Origin: Puccinia triticina | Lineage: Eukaryota > Basidiomycota > Pucciniomycetes > Pucciniales > Pucciniaceae | Reading direction: 5' to 3' | Length of the DNA: 64,000 nucleotides | Assembly: GCF_026914185.1 (NCBI RefSeq) | Contig: NC_070568.1 | Coordinates: forward strand, 6,407,501 to 6,471,500 | In this document: positions 1 to 12,072 of the stretch, piece after piece | Layout: each line of letters opens with the position of its first letter | Position numbering within the stretch: position 1 is the first letter of the stretch | Notes under the pieces: model-generated | What the model was told of the DNA's origin: nothing | Seen by the model: the letters and a program-made list of their open reading frames with translations, nothing else | The model's database searches: none | Translations under genes and position numbers: made by a program

Positions 1-1830
1 TTTCATCGCCATCAACTATTTTAATGGACGAGCGGTCAACTCCTTTGCAGATATATTTAAAGAGGTACTTCATAGCGCGAATCGAGAAAGGAACCTCGAC
101 GTTGATGTGACAGTCGTAACGCAGAAGGAGGAACTTGTTGTATGGTACAACGTGGGCATTACAAAATTCCTGACCCATTTTATGAATAGTACAACCATTG
201 TTCCAATGCTGATACTCGGGATATGCATCATCGGTAAGTTCAGTCAAAGGTCGAAACTCTTTTGGATAGTTATACTTGCAGCAGTCGTTTTTCCAGCAGT
301 TTGATTTCAGGCCACAAGGACCATGGAGCATGTTTCGCTTCACTACTTCGTACAGAGCCGGTTCCTCATTGGGGTCCGGAATCTCAGCAGTAACTAAGGC
401 GTCGATCTGAGCAGTGGTCCTAGGAATATCACCAGGGTGTAACATGATCATAATATGGGCATGGGGAAGTCCACGCTTTTGGAACTCCACAGTATACACG
501 TAGGCAGTTACACGTCCTAAGCGACCGCGCTTGACAATGTTGTCCAGCAAAGATTGGAGTTTGCCGTGGAAGACCCTCGCAATTATGTCGGGCCGATCGC
601 TCGGGACTTGATGTGGTGCCAATGCTTCCAAGACTTCTTTCCACTTTTGATTTGCGGTCATTGTTATGAACAGAGAAGGCTGGCCAAATTCTCAGACTAA
701 AGACATCGCGTCTTGATATAATTGGATCATATTCCAGGGTGAGCCGGGGAATGTTGAGGGGAAGATAACGCGACGCCCTTGTACATCGGTCTCATTATGC
801 AAAGCTTCTTCCACACCACGGTACAGGTCGGCCTTGATTTGTTTCTGGTTTCTGCGCAAAAAGTCGAGGCCTGATCTCTCGACACAGATGTACATGTCGA
901 CTAAGAGCTCTTGGAAGAGAGATTTGCCGTTGGAAATAGCTGAGAATTTGCCGACTCGTTCAAAAATCATATGCGAATACCAAGCACACTGAGTAATGCC
1001 ATGTTCTGAGCAGGAAATGGTGTCAGTGTATTTGGGACCGGGTCGATATTAGGTAATTAGGACTTTAATGACAGACAATACCTTTTCGGGTTGCCATCCT
1101 CAGATCAGGAATCCATCCCTGCTCACCTAAAGGAAAAAATATCGGCAATCGCAGTGCCAAATACCCGGGGAACAGGTCTGTCACACGCACAATCCCACCG
1201 CCATGGCTGCGAATTGCAACATCCCGGGGACTAATTCTGTTGGGATCGTCGGTTTCAAGGATCATCGCAACCTCTTCAACTCTAGGCTGGCTGTATGTGT
1301 TTGGGTCGAGACTGGGATCGTTCAAAGCACGAAGAACAAATGTAGCAGAGGGATTTTTTTTAAGTTCCTCACTCACAGTGTGATAGAACTTGGCATAGGA
1401 ATTGTGATCGGTCAGGAACGTTTGGATTCGGAACAAGATTAATTTGTTGATGTCGGCGCCAGACTTGTGGCCTGCAGTGCAGCTTCGGCCAGGTCATTGC
1501 CCCCAACGACATAGATTTGGGAAAATTTGGCGTCATTTTGATTGACAGGGCGGTCTTCAGGGAGGTTATGAAATAGAGCTCCGCCGACTTTAAACGTAAA
1601 TACCCCTCCAGGGCCCTGAACGGTATGGTCCACTTGCGCTCCAAGAGACGCAAAGGCCATTGCGTTGTTATAGTTTCGAATCTGTTTCTGAAATTTCTTG
1701 GAAACTGAAGTCGTGAATTAGTTGATATAGGCAAAAGACTCAATTGAGAAAAAGCAAACCTGGGTCCTGGCCTAGAAGTAGGTGACGAAGAAAATCAGGG
1801 TAACCATTTCCGCTATATGTGATGGAATAG
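1..1830 (-). pseudogene. Helitron A Rep/helicase, N-terminal and nuclease part, runs off the window
   Basis: Reading down the minus strand, pieces match the Helitron B protein at 17-21.6 kb in order: a SLGAQVD...QG segment (1660-1470), a second segment (about 1480-1065), an intron ending before a CAWYSHMIFER block, and the replication-initiator domain from 995 to base 1. The HUH nuclease motif is GLPHAHIM near 470 and the tyrosine motif YLFKYICKG near 50. Rep proteins of this family nick and join single-stranded DNA during rolling-circle transposition. Damage seen: a frameshift near 1470-1500 and one in-frame TGA at 692-694, exactly where the Helitron B copy has Arg. Below that stop the frame stays open to the window edge, so the helicase half should lie outside. 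The zinc-finger N-terminus and a Helitron 5' terminus were not found to the right of about 1830. Confidence 0.85.
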
Positions 1831-4800
1831 GAAAAATTGCTCACGGAAAAAGAAAAAGTTGCCGGAAATGCAGCATGGATTGATATATCAAGTGAGTAGA
1901 GGTCCGGTGTAATGTCATCATAAAAATGCTACCGCATAAGAAGAAAAAAGCCCGCGTTACAGCATGAATGAGAATGGATGTGGGTGTTTACATCGGGTAT
2001 AGAAATGTATTGGAATATACCGTGGCCGTGTTTCCCGAAGTAGGCAAAGTCATGTAAGAAAAGAGAGAGGTTGTTGGAACGGAAACAAGGGTTGATATTG
2101 GGTGTTTTTGTTGGGTGAGGCATACAGTTGGTTGATAGAGGATTCAGCCGGCGAGGTTTTATTGTGGAAAAGGAAATGAGAGCGGTGAGAGAACATGGTC
2201 TCAGAACAAAAGAGGTGGCAATGTTGTTGTATTGTGCAGTAGAACAATGATAACAAGGAATATAAAAGGGGCTGGGTTATGGATAGTCAAGGGCAAGAGC
2301 TCCAGGACTTAAGGTTCATTTTGGTACCTCAAAATCTACACAGAAATGCTGAAAAAAAAGCTAGGGATTTGTGGAATCTCTGGTGAAGATCAAAATGGGT
2401 TAATATCACTTTGACTTGTTAAGAGCACAAGTATAAGGACTCTGTTGAGTCCTTCACTGAGTGTCATCAAAGTGGAATGGGGAGTAGCACAAGGGCAGTG
2501 AAACTTTCCAGTTCCAAAGTGGGGGGGGGGCTTTGTTGAAACAGACTAAACTGGAGAGAGGTAGAACTCTCTCTGTAAGTACAACTAGGAAAAGGGTGAC
2601 TGGCTTGGGAGAAATCTCTGCCAAGGAGGGGAAAGAGTCAATTCTAAGAACTTGTGGCAATTCAGGGCTGATTTCAGTGGGTGACAGGAATTGTGAAACC
2701 CAAGGGGTGGGCTTTACAACAAGTGGTGATGCTACCTACTTGACTACAACTACTTAGATATCCTCTGAGGTATGAAAGATGTTGATGGGTAACTTGATTG
2801 AGAGCACACCAGTGGATTTATGTGGATAGGACTTGTAACTCTGAGACTCCAGAGTCTGAGTGAGGTGTATGTTCTGGTTAGGATTGCCCAAGTGGCATGC
2901 TGAAACTGAGGAGGTAAAATGTCCTCCTTCTACAGTAAAATGTGAGGTATTTTTGCTGGTGTGAAATCCATATAGGTGTCCATGTGATGGTGGAGGTTTC
3001 CATGCACCAGGAAAAATAAGTTGTCACCAGACATCAGGTGACATCATCCATTCCACTGTGCTGGGCATTCCTAGTGCCGTGGGCAGTTATGAGTCGCCTG
3101 AGTAGCTCTCAGGCTAATTTCTCTTGGTGGGATTGATTCCCACTTGGACTGACCCAGGTGCTACTCCTGTAGCCCTCAAGTCATCCCGGTACAGGCTGAG
3201 GGGAGTTAGTTTCCCTTCTCTCTCTTTGCTCCTTTCCCTAGAATTGGGTTTGGAGCTCCGCAAGAATTTGTCCTCAAAGGAGAGTAGGGGTTATTTGAAG
3301 TGGTGGGACTGGTTGTTCCTCCTTTAGAAATTGTCACTCCTAGATAGTATTAGGTCCTCTGTTCTTACAGGACCCCAAAAGCTGGAGCCCGCCGGGTGGG
3401 TGGGGCAAAAATTTCTTCTGGCAATTACAGCAATTGTCCGGTAGTGAGTTTGATGTAAAGTGATCTGGAAAGCTGCCTGAGTTCTGACCTGAGTCCTCTG
3501 CCGGTGTATCCCTCCCATGTGGGTGTGTTTACTGCAGCTGTGCCTCTCTGCGCTTTGTGCGCCGTCCTAGCATCACTTCTGCCCCTGGGTGGCGTGTTGC
3601 CGTTGACAGTTAGGGAGTCATTGGGTGCGCCGCTTCATGGACTACGCCCCCATCCGCTGCACTCCTGCAAGCAACCAGGAAAAAATGGCTGCCACTTTTT
3701 TTGGCCAGCTCTGGGAAGCTGATTTCCACTTCTGCTGGCTATTTCTAATTGCCCTGGGTGGGAAGCGGTCAAACACTGCACATAGCGCTTAGCACAGCGG
3801 ATTTTTCAACAGCTTCTACTACATGCCTCTGGGATGTAGCGTTGTGCTGGCACAACTGATCTGAAAATGATCTTGGATTAATCCATAAATCATCCAGAAG
3901 TCATGCAGGAGTCAACTGTAAATCAGCTTGAACACAGTTGAAACAACTAAGACAAAATGTGTGAGCCTGTGTCTCTTATGTGACAGCAGGACACAAGAAA
4001 AATGGGTGGGCACTGCTTGGATTTCTTGGGATAAAGAAATAACAAACAGTAAGAGAAAAAGAGAGAGAGAGAAAGAGATGATCTGAGAGATGATATTCAA
4101 GGTTCTGTAGACCTGTAGGTGGGAACTAACATCCACTAGCAATGCTACTCCTTAAGGGAGTGCTGCCAAGCTGTGCCAGAGATTGCAACAGCCTCTTCTC
4201 ACAATGGAAACGTGGAAGGTATCTGAATTAGACAAGTCTAATCAGCCACAATTTTTTAGACTTCTCTGTGGATACTCAAGGTTCTTCAAAGGGAAACCTA
4301 TGTGGTTTGTTACTGACAAAAACCACAGAAAAAGAAGGATATGAAGTGATTTGATCCTTGAGAGTAGATGTCTAGAGGTATATGTACCTGTGATCAAAGA
4401 GGAGAGAAACAAACAAGAGAGGAGAGAAAGCAGTCAAAGAGACAGAGAGGAACTCCTCTGAGATAATCAAGGTTCAATGAAAAGGGTACTAACTGTCAAT
4501 ATTCCTGTTGGTGATACTGGGAGTGTAGTGGCCTTGTTCTGGTGATCCTGGGTTGTCTGGAGGTGTGGTTCTGGTCTGCTGAAGTCTGTAGATCCTCCTC
4601 AGGCAAGGGGGATCCTGACTTCGAAAATTTTCACAGTTTGCTTATGTAATTACATATGTACATGTGGTTTGGCGCGCCTGGTAGCGCTGACACGTCACAA
4701 CTGCGCATGCGCGCCACAACTCAAGAACTCAGGGAAGGAGTAGAGTTACAGAGAATTGGTAAGTTGTAACTAGGGTTAAAATTGCATGAGGAAACAGAAT

Positions 4801-5118
4801 ATGAAGTCAAAACAAGGATATCTCTTAAGATGAAAAAGATATGAAGTAATTCATATGTAAAAAGTAGAAAAAGGCAGACTTTAGGTCAGCTGTGTTGACT
4901 CTAAGGCTGACACAATGGCTACAATCAAATCATAATCCAATTTGTTGTTGATTGAGATGAATTCTTGGTGTTCAATTCACATTATTGCATGCTCATGAAT
5001 GTGGTCATTTTTTTAACTTTGCTAATGTCACCCTCATGTGCACATGTAAAAGGTTGCTTCAAAGTGCAAGTTGGGCGTCCCACAGATCATCAACATGTAC
5101 ACCCCTGTTAGAATGATG

Positions 5119-5150
5119 TGAAAGGCCAATTTTAATTGGCATATTTCACC
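5119..5150. repeat. Short palindrome (hairpin)
   Basis: The half sites GTGAAA..CCAATT and AATTGG...TTTCAC form a near-perfect inverted repeat of about 32 bp. It may be the relic of a small MITE, or chance in AT-rich DNA; there is no adjacent gene to regulate. Confidence 0.4.
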
Positions 5151-5646
5151 AAAAAAGGCAGGTGTCATCTGGAATTGAGCCAAAAAAAGGATGAAAAGAG
5201 GGTGAAAATATGAGTCAAGTCAAGCTTGGAAGTGTGTGGTACCAGATTTCAGCTACAAATCCTGGATTCTCAACACATATAAGCTTGTGAGTTTTTTTGT
5301 GTTTGTTTGTTTTCCAATGCCTCCATACACATGCATGTGAGCTGTTTTCCACTTTGCCAATGTCACCTTTGTTTACACGCGTTTATTGGGGTGACAGGTC
5401 ACCATGGGCATTTCACAAATTTACATTGTGTGAAACCCCTTGCACATAGAGAAATTGATCAACATAAATTCACCATAAGTGATTAATCATTGGGCATTGA
5501 GTAACTATCATTTTATTATAGGTTGTAATTAAGTTATCCTTAGAGCATGAAATGGTTCTATACAACATTGTACAAGGTGCTGTGACAATTCTACATCACT
5601 TCTGACAATGGTGAAACCAATCTGACACACGTATCAGGATTTGTCA

Positions 5647-5679
5647 GTATTGGATTGGTGAACCAATCCAATCCAATAC
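5647..5679. repeat. Palindrome of ATTGG/CCAAT motifs
   Basis: The arms GTATTGGATTGGT and ACCAATCC..CCAATAC face each other across two bases. More TTGGATT/CCAATAC motifs follow at 5695-5740, and TTGATACAAT-type motifs at 5790-5870. This looks like the inside of a small inverted-repeat element; no target duplication could be defined. Confidence 0.4.
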
Positions 5680-6802
5680 ATGCAGATTGTGTTGCTCATC
5701 CAATACTAAGTGTATTGCTGGGACAGGGTGTTGGATTGAGTGCCAATTGCCCTCTAAGGGGTAAAATTTTTAAATACAATACCACTGTATCATTTTTTTT
5801 TGATACAATATGTGGTATTTAATTTGCATGTATCAAAAAAACAATACAATACACCGGTATTGGCAATCCCTGTATTATATTTTATTGGTTTCATTGTTGC
5901 TTCTGACACACTTCCCATTGACTTCTGAATAATTTATCAATCATTTTCTAATCCACATCTGACTTACACCCAATCCAGAAAAACATAAAATTAGACTCTG
6001 GCACTCTCTGGGCAGCTATGTTGCTGTTTCAATCCCCTGTTTTGTCCATGCAAATTGTTAATCACTCATTTTGCCCCTTGCAGCCCGCAGAGGCGCGGAG
6101 CAACTCCAAATTGCAATTGGAAGCAATTTGGAAAGGGGTTGGCAAACTGAAATCAACAAGGGGCAGTCCTCCCTTGCAGGCAGGCAAACCAAAACTGTGC
6201 TGGTTGTTGATCAAAATAATTTTGATGTGCTTCACCCATGGTGTTGGGTTAAAAGACCTGTAGAATCTAATTGTGCAATAATACATCTAGAAATATGTCT
6301 CCTCAATAGTGAACTGTGACTTTGGGTGATTTGATCCTTGAAACAAATTTGGCACACCACAGCATGAAAGACAGGTAAGTACACTCCTTTTCCATTTTAT
6401 TTGTTCAGAGAAATGCAACAAAGGACTTGCATCAACTTAAGTTATAGGCTGGTCAACGCAAGCCATTTGACAAGAGGGTTGAGATCCAGACCCTTGGATC
6501 ATTGACTTGATCTATGAGACCTCAGCCCCCAAATGGACACTTCAAGTCAGCAACATGAATTCAATGTATTTGTTTTGAGCAACAGTGGGGCGGTATGCTA
6601 CACTACGCCACAGGGCCACTTAGTGTTAGCATAGCGGTGCTAACAGAGGCCCAGTTTTATTGTAGTGCTAGCAGGATTTTACACCACTAACACCAAGCTG
6701 TAGCATAGCTGATTTTCCTGCGCTGTGGTGAGATTAATCAACCATCAACAGCGCCAAAATAGTATAATTTTACATAATAAAGTATATTACACACTACATA
6801 TC

Positions 6803-7005
6803 AGGGGGGTTCACAATAGGATAAAAATAAAACTTTAGAGCTAATTTTAAGACCTTTATGAACAACTTTTTAAAAAATAAAGATGTTGCTCTGATTCTCA
6901 GGGGATACCCAGTCCTGTACACCTTGCCAGATTTTTAAAAATTTGTTGATAAAGACCTTAAAATTGACTCTAAAATTTTACTTTTATCCTATTGTGAACC
7001 CCCCT
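6803..7005. mobile_element. MITE with AGGGGGGTTCACAATAGG terminal inverted repeats
   Basis: The left end AGGGGGGTTCACAATAGGAT is the exact reverse complement of the right end. Weaker inverted similarity continues inward for about 55 bp on each side (TAAAATTTTA/TTTTAGAGC-type sequence). The element is 203 bp with no coding capacity. A second element with the same terminal motif lies at 63326-63482, so this is a family. No clear target-site duplication is visible at this copy, so the superfamily is left open. Confidence 0.75.
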
Positions 7006-7409
7006 ATTAAATAATTTTAGTACAAATATTTTACATTAAATCTTTTCTCTCAGAATTCACATCTTTTTATCACCCAGAAAACCTGTGAAAGCTCACTCAG
7101 CAGGAATCAATCACGCCACAGAATAGCACAGTTAATCATTAGTTTCACACGTAGATTCAAGCTCATACTTGGCGCACAGCCACTTCAGCCTGTTTTGTTT
7201 TCACACATATTTCCCCTCAATGATTTGCATTCACATGTTGGTAAATCTCATCTTAGACGTGATCATCTTTCCCAAAGTAGCCATTTTATTTCACAGTATA
7301 TTAATTCCTTTTCACACTATATTAATTCCTTTTTCACACACTGATTTCTTATTTCACACTACATACATTATTGCACATCACCAAAGCCACTCTCAGACAA
7401 GTTTTCATC

Positions 7410-7546
7410 TATAAAAGGAGGCCTTCCTTGCCCCTTCCTGTTTCCTTTTTCCCCATGCTTGCACTAAATAGTAATATTAAGAGATTACTTCCGCATTCAT
7501 CACCTTATTATAGTTAGACTAGAGGCCAAAGCGGCTCCGCCGCCGC
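7410..7546 (+). mobile_element. Possible 3' part of an LTR (TATA box to U5 end)
   Basis: A CTATAAAAGGAGG promoter-like box at about 7411 is followed by a pyrimidine-rich start region and then TTAGACTAGAGGCC and AAAGCGGCTCCGCCG near 7512-7540. The end motif resembles, in reverse complement, the sequence at 62711-62745 (GGCGTAGCCGCTTT then CTCTAGTCT). This arrangement fits the R-U5 end of a Ty3/gypsy LTR. No second LTR, primer-binding site or target duplication was found, so it is a suggestion only. Confidence 0.3.
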
Positions 7547-8267
7547 AAGCACCCCTTCCCGTGGAGAATTATGAAACCCACACGCCCCACGCCCAAATCC
7601 CTATACCCAGGCTCCTTGCCCCCGAGCCTCATCAAGGACAGCCGCCTGCCGCCACCGGCCAAGCGGTGCAAAACACAATCCCATTGAATCAATGACGCAC
7701 CCCTGCCGCACGAAAGCGCTGGCACGCCAAACGCCCACCCCGTCACCAAAAATTGACAGGAGCCCAAATGGGCAGAGACGCAACCCACCACACCCAGGTT
7801 GAACCCACACCCCCCGCAAATCATGAAGTGGAGCTCCGCTCAAGCGCGGGGCAAGTCAATCGCTGAGCATTCGAAAAAGCCACGCCAAATATCAGTTAAA
7901 TGCGCCAAACACACATAGGCCGCCGCCCCAACACCACCCACGCCGTGACAAACGACGCGGCCACATTACGGCCCAGACGAGCGCCACGAACCCACCCCAA
8001 ACGGCCCCTCCCCCCGCCGAGCATCTCACCACCTACCCGCGGCTCGAATTCATCCTAGAAGCCGACAACCTCATCAGCGCCCGCCCGACCTCACACGACT
8101 ATTGCCGAGAAGAGCCCCGCTGCCGCTCACTCGTACTTCCCCGAAATTCCTGCCACGACCGCCGGCCTGCTGCACAAGGAAAGACGCCAGCGCTTGACGT
8201 TCGGGAACTCGCCGATTTCGATTCGACAGACCTTCAAAACGTTTACCCAGCTGCCGAGACATTCAAA

Positions 8268-8677
8268 TTAGAACCCCGCTAACACTCGCACACCAAGGGC
8301 GACAAACGGCCAAATAAGCATATCCGCTAACGAATAGACCCCATCACCCTTGCCCACGCAAAATATCCTCGGTGTGCCGCCAGCCGCCCCTCCCAGCAGC
8401 TTATCCAAATACTCGTACCCCTCAAGAAGACAAGCCCTCCAGTAATCTCTAAGCATTGGCGCCCCGACGTCGGCAGAACCTGCGACACAGACAGCATCAA
8501 CCACACCATTAGAGACTCCACATTGCGCCACACCGCAGACGCACGCTCGAAATGGATCAATTCATCGGTGGGAACCGCAATATTCGTCAAGCCGTACTCC
8601 ATCAGGCTCACCACGTCGGAATCATCACGATCACCCGCGCCATAAAATAAGTTAGATTTGTCAACCTGATTCGCCAA
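8268..8677 (-). pseudogene. Unidentified protein remnant, two overlapping frames
   Basis: Minus-strand frames 8677-8327 (116 codons) and 8531-8268 (87 codons) overlap and both look protein-like. The first begins with MANQVDKSNLFYGAGDRDD and the second ends with a block containing DYWRACLLEGYEYLDKLL. They may be one gene split by a frameshift or an unrecognised intron near 8490-8530. I do not recognise a domain. With Helitron pieces on either side it could be accessory cargo of an old element; that is inference from context only. Confidence 0.3.
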
Positions 8678-8853
8678 GTGCTAGCCGTCGTTCAGAAAAG
8701 CGGTCAGCACGTTTCCACCCAGACATTCTACACAAGAACTCTCACCAGCATAATTGCGCCAGCTCCCGACACAGCAAAGGGCGCCGCCGACTTGTTTAAG
8801 TAATCCGCGTTGTTATCAATCAGCACTGGAACCTCGCCTGAATTAGTGAAATG

Positions 8854-9162
8854 TCAGGAGTCTGGCGGAGCACGGCTAAGCATCATACGCCACGACATGA
8901 AAGCATGTGACGAACCATTCGGGCTGAGGGCAAGGAATCCATTCGATCTTGCCACTCCGGTCCTGACATCCAAGACGAGATGGTCAATTCGTACGTGGTA
9001 CCGCAGTCGCAGCTCCTCAACCAAAATCTGGGCCGCTTGTCCGCTTGGTGTGTTCATCGTCAACAACCTCAAGGGCCTATCATGGTGAGTAGAGTCCGAC
9101 ATTGGGATTCTTTTCGGCAGTCGGTATTTAAATGAACTGCCACAAGCAAACACCCCAATCAA
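8854..9162 (-). pseudogene. Unidentified protein remnant
   Basis: A 102-codon minus-strand frame contains a plausible protein segment (MNTPSGQAAQILVEELRLRY onward, with alternating charged and hydrophobic residues) and stops at a TGA at 8854. Reading on past the stop in the same frame, short protein-like stretches continue for about 100 bases. The opposite strand is also open at 8810-9088, so the coding strand is not certain. No family recognised. Confidence 0.25.
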
Positions 9163-10424
9163 GTTATGCTAGTTGTCAGCCCCAACCAAGCTCGTTCCCG
9201 CATCGCCCGCCCAGGCGACCCCCGGAGAAACACCCGGTGCCCGAAACTCCCCCCCCTGTCGACCGCAAATGTCGCTGACTACCACCGCAATGTAGCGGCT
9301 GTCCGCAAGGGGGAAGCCAGGCAACTCACGACTGCACTCGACAAAACGTACGCTTTTCTTCCCACTGGTCAACTGTACCAGGGCCGCGATCAGTATCAAG
9401 TCCATAACAATGCCCGGGGATGTGATTTATCAATTGAGTCACAAAAGTAGCGTCAAGTCGGTTCACTTACCTGCCTAAACTACTATGTCCGGTCAGCGAC
9501 TCGATTCGCGAATTGCGTCTTCAATGCATTGCCAAGTCAACCCAATTCAAATCGTCAACTACAACTCTGCGGGAGGTAAGTAATAATTTGCCTAAGCGAG
9601 CCACCCGGCTCCGGTCGCTTCCCCTTGAATAGCCCTCAGTTGCTTTTCCCACCAGGTTACCTTCACGCTACCGATCAATCAAACGACCAGGCACCAGCAA
9701 ATCGTCGGATTTACGGGCCGAACTATTTTGCCAGCCGCAGGATTCAAAAAGACAGGCCCTCTCCTACGGGTGCTCGTTGATAACATCATAACACGCATTA
9801 CTTGACCAAGTCAAACAAAATGTGGTAAGAATAAGCGAGCCGGGACTACCGCACTCAATCTATTCAGAGCGGTTGGTCAAATGTTGGATTCACTCATGCC
9901 TCGAGTAAGCACTAAATTATTCCGGAGGACGGCGCTCGCTCCACAGGACCCGGGAGAATACTTGTTCATTGAACTCGTCCCAGACAATTGATACTCACCG
10001 CCCACTTAAGACTCAGCAACACAAGCTGTTCACATTTGCATCAGCTAAACGAGCGCTGATGGACTGGTTTGGCTAAATTCGAGCTCCCAAGCCAGACCTC
10101 ACCAAATAGGCTCGCCAGGCAATAGGACTAGACCATCAGTTCAACACGTCATATGCCTCCGTTCACGCGTCAGCCCCAACCAAGTAGCCAATCCTATCAA
10201 AGGATATTTGTCTCAGGTCGGCCTGACACCAGTCCGGTTGTGCTCAACCGCCAATCCTAGCAAATAACCACCGGGCTCCCCAGCCGCGGCATTCAAATAC
10301 CCCAAGAACCCAAGGCCTCAATGTAGCCCTCGCCCCCAATCCCAGAATTCCGCCGCGTCACATCGACTCGAGTCCCTTTTAAATTACCCCCTCAAGCCAT
10401 TACATCTTTTCCTCGCCAGTAGCC

Positions 10425-11179
10425 ATGCGTTATGTAACCGCCCCACCGCCAAACAGCGTACTCGTAAACCCAGAGGAAGGACCCCATTCAATTGCATTCG
10501 TCGGATCCGTGAGATTAACTAATCTTGTAAGCCACCACCAACCGCAGACCGGCCCAGCTGACAATGTGTCCTAGGTCAATTCCTTTACCGCTGACGGATC
10601 TCGTTACCACGAGTACACAATCAATATCCGAGCCCATCGATCAATTCGAGCTACGTACCTTGGGATTCCTGGCCAGCAAGCCACCGACCCATTTACAATT
10701 ATTGCCCCATGTGTATGTGGGCTTGGCCATGATTTGGTCGAAGGCAATGTCTACTCACTTCAGGGTGACGTCACGGTCAACTCCGATGGCGATCTTGTAT
10801 GGGAATTCAACCCATTACTCGCATCAGTAACCTACCCAGTCCTCTGCCCTTATTCTCACAACAGGTTGCTCGTCACCGTTCGCGGTGCCTTGATTGACAT
10901 CCATGAATTTTGGGATGAACGCTTTTCAGTCGTTTCACATGTTCAACTCCATGTGAAGGTTTTCTTGACAGTAAGCCCGACCTCACAATTTCCACACAGA
11001 CTCATATTTACAGTTCACCGCAGGGCGCTCCGTTTGCAGTTCCCGTTAGGGCCATGCTGAAGCCAATTGACTTACCCGAAAATCTTACCCGCGGATTCTA
11101 CGTTGGTCAATCCGTTCAATTCCAAGGATATCTCGATTCAAGCAAGCCGCAAGACGGGCCGATATTTGTTGAGGTTTGA
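10425..11179 (+). CDS. Predicted three-exon protein with OB-fold-like repeats, Helitron-associated family
   Basis: Three exons join in frame: 10425-10526, 10575-10970 and 11024-11179, giving 217 residues. Introns are GTAAGCC...TCCTAG (48 nt) and GTAAGCC...CCGCAG (53 nt). The start ATG follows an AT/pyrimidine-rich leader and no stop interrupts the product. Exon 2 holds beta-rich blocks (VYSLQGDVTV, LLVTVRGALIDI, RFSVVSHVQLHV) and exon 3 another (VGQSVQFQGYLDSS). Each has the spacing of an OB-fold strand pair, so a single-stranded nucleic-acid binding role is a reasonable guess. The decayed minus-strand copy at 15123-15742 aligns with it (EYTINIRA versus SYTVNLRA; V-RG-LIDI versus ISGTGTICDV). 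A Helitron helicase remnant lies 0.9 kb downstream on the same strand, repeating the accessory-then-helicase order of Helitron B. The true 3' end could be another splice at the GAG|GTTTGA site near 11173. Confidence 0.6.
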
Positions 11180-12072
11180 TTCAACTCACTTCAACAATCC
11201 AACTTCAACGCAGCTGATTTCGAATGATTTGTCAATTCTTCCAGGTAATTTGCCACAGAGAGATTTGAAAATCCCAGTAGTTCTCGCACCACTTTTCATA
11301 CGACCGAAAACTTTTCCTTTCATGAGCTTTCGTTGTCGATTTCAAGGCAATCCCTCCAATTAATATCACGTTGTATACAATATCTACTCATAGCTATGCC
11401 CTCCCTCAATCTGCCATTGAGACCTCCTATTGTCAACGAACCCTCACAGAGTTGTATTCCTCTTCGCCTCTCGCAAAGTATTTGACAACCTACTCATAAA
11501 GAAAGATCCTTGTATCCTGTGAGAGCACTATCGTAATCAGGATTAGTGACGCACACAATAGCAATCAGTTCACTACGCCCCCATCTCAAATTCAATCTCA
11601 AACCCAAGGGTTCCCGTAAAGCCGTTTGACGCGACCGCGAAACAGGAGCACAGTCTTCCAACGCATCGCCTAGTGGAGTCTTTGGTCTATGATCCCCGCA
11701 GAAAATAATTATGTCACCCCCTTATACCAACTGCCCAGCATATCATGATCAGGCGGCGCCCTGCCCATGATGATGTAACCTTGCGTTCCTTGCTTCCACC
11801 ATAACATGTCATGCGCATGCAACAATTATGGCCCATCGCTTCATACCCCAGCAAGGTTAGTCACATTAGCATCGACAGTCCGTTCATATATTCCCTGACC
11901 TGATTCGACGCCCGCCGGAGAGACCGGAGAGCTCGACGCAATTACCATAAACTCGACCATAACTCCCTGACGCTATCAAAGACATTAGTTAGGTGCAGAT
12001 TACACCGGTCTTCTTGCAAACCCCCAAGAAACGCTTTGCTGATAATTTGTCCGTCATCCTCATGTGTAGCTG
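11180..12072. other. Spacer between accessory gene and helicase remnant
   Basis: There is no readable protein of useful length. In an intact Helitron of this layout the promoter, zinc finger and Rep nuclease would come here. Those parts appear to be deleted, which is why the helicase remnant starts abruptly at 12073. Confidence 0.35.

Larger units (their letters stand above)
1850..6800. other. Gene-free stretch, non-coding and repeat DNA
   Basis: No open frame here resembles a protein and no spliced gene could be assembled. The stretch holds low-complexity AT-rich DNA, a poly-G run near 2521, GA-rich tracts around 4040-4080 and 4400-4450, and two loosely similar paragraphs near 4985-5110 and 5320-5460. 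Around 3777-3860 and 6578-6735 there are clusters of short GTTAGC/AGCGC motifs that recur at 25.4 kb and 50.6 kb. It may be decayed transposon DNA, but I cannot name a family. Confidence 0.5.
7547..10424. other. GC-rich decayed coding DNA without a readable gene
   Basis: Base composition rises sharply at about 7520 and stays high to about 9500. Many short frames overlap on both strands but none spans more than about 115 codons. Two minus-strand patches (8268-8677 and 8854-9162) read like protein and are listed separately. The rest, 9170-10424, contains nothing I recognise. Position and composition suggest an old Helitron or other large element. Confidence 0.4.

Noticed and set aside
3085..3170. 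tRNA-like or SINE-like signal (GGATTGATTCC resembles a B box; GTGGG-loop-CCCAC resembles a T arm)
   Set aside because: The A-box-like motif is far too close, no acceptor or anticodon stem can be formed, and two B-box positions differ.
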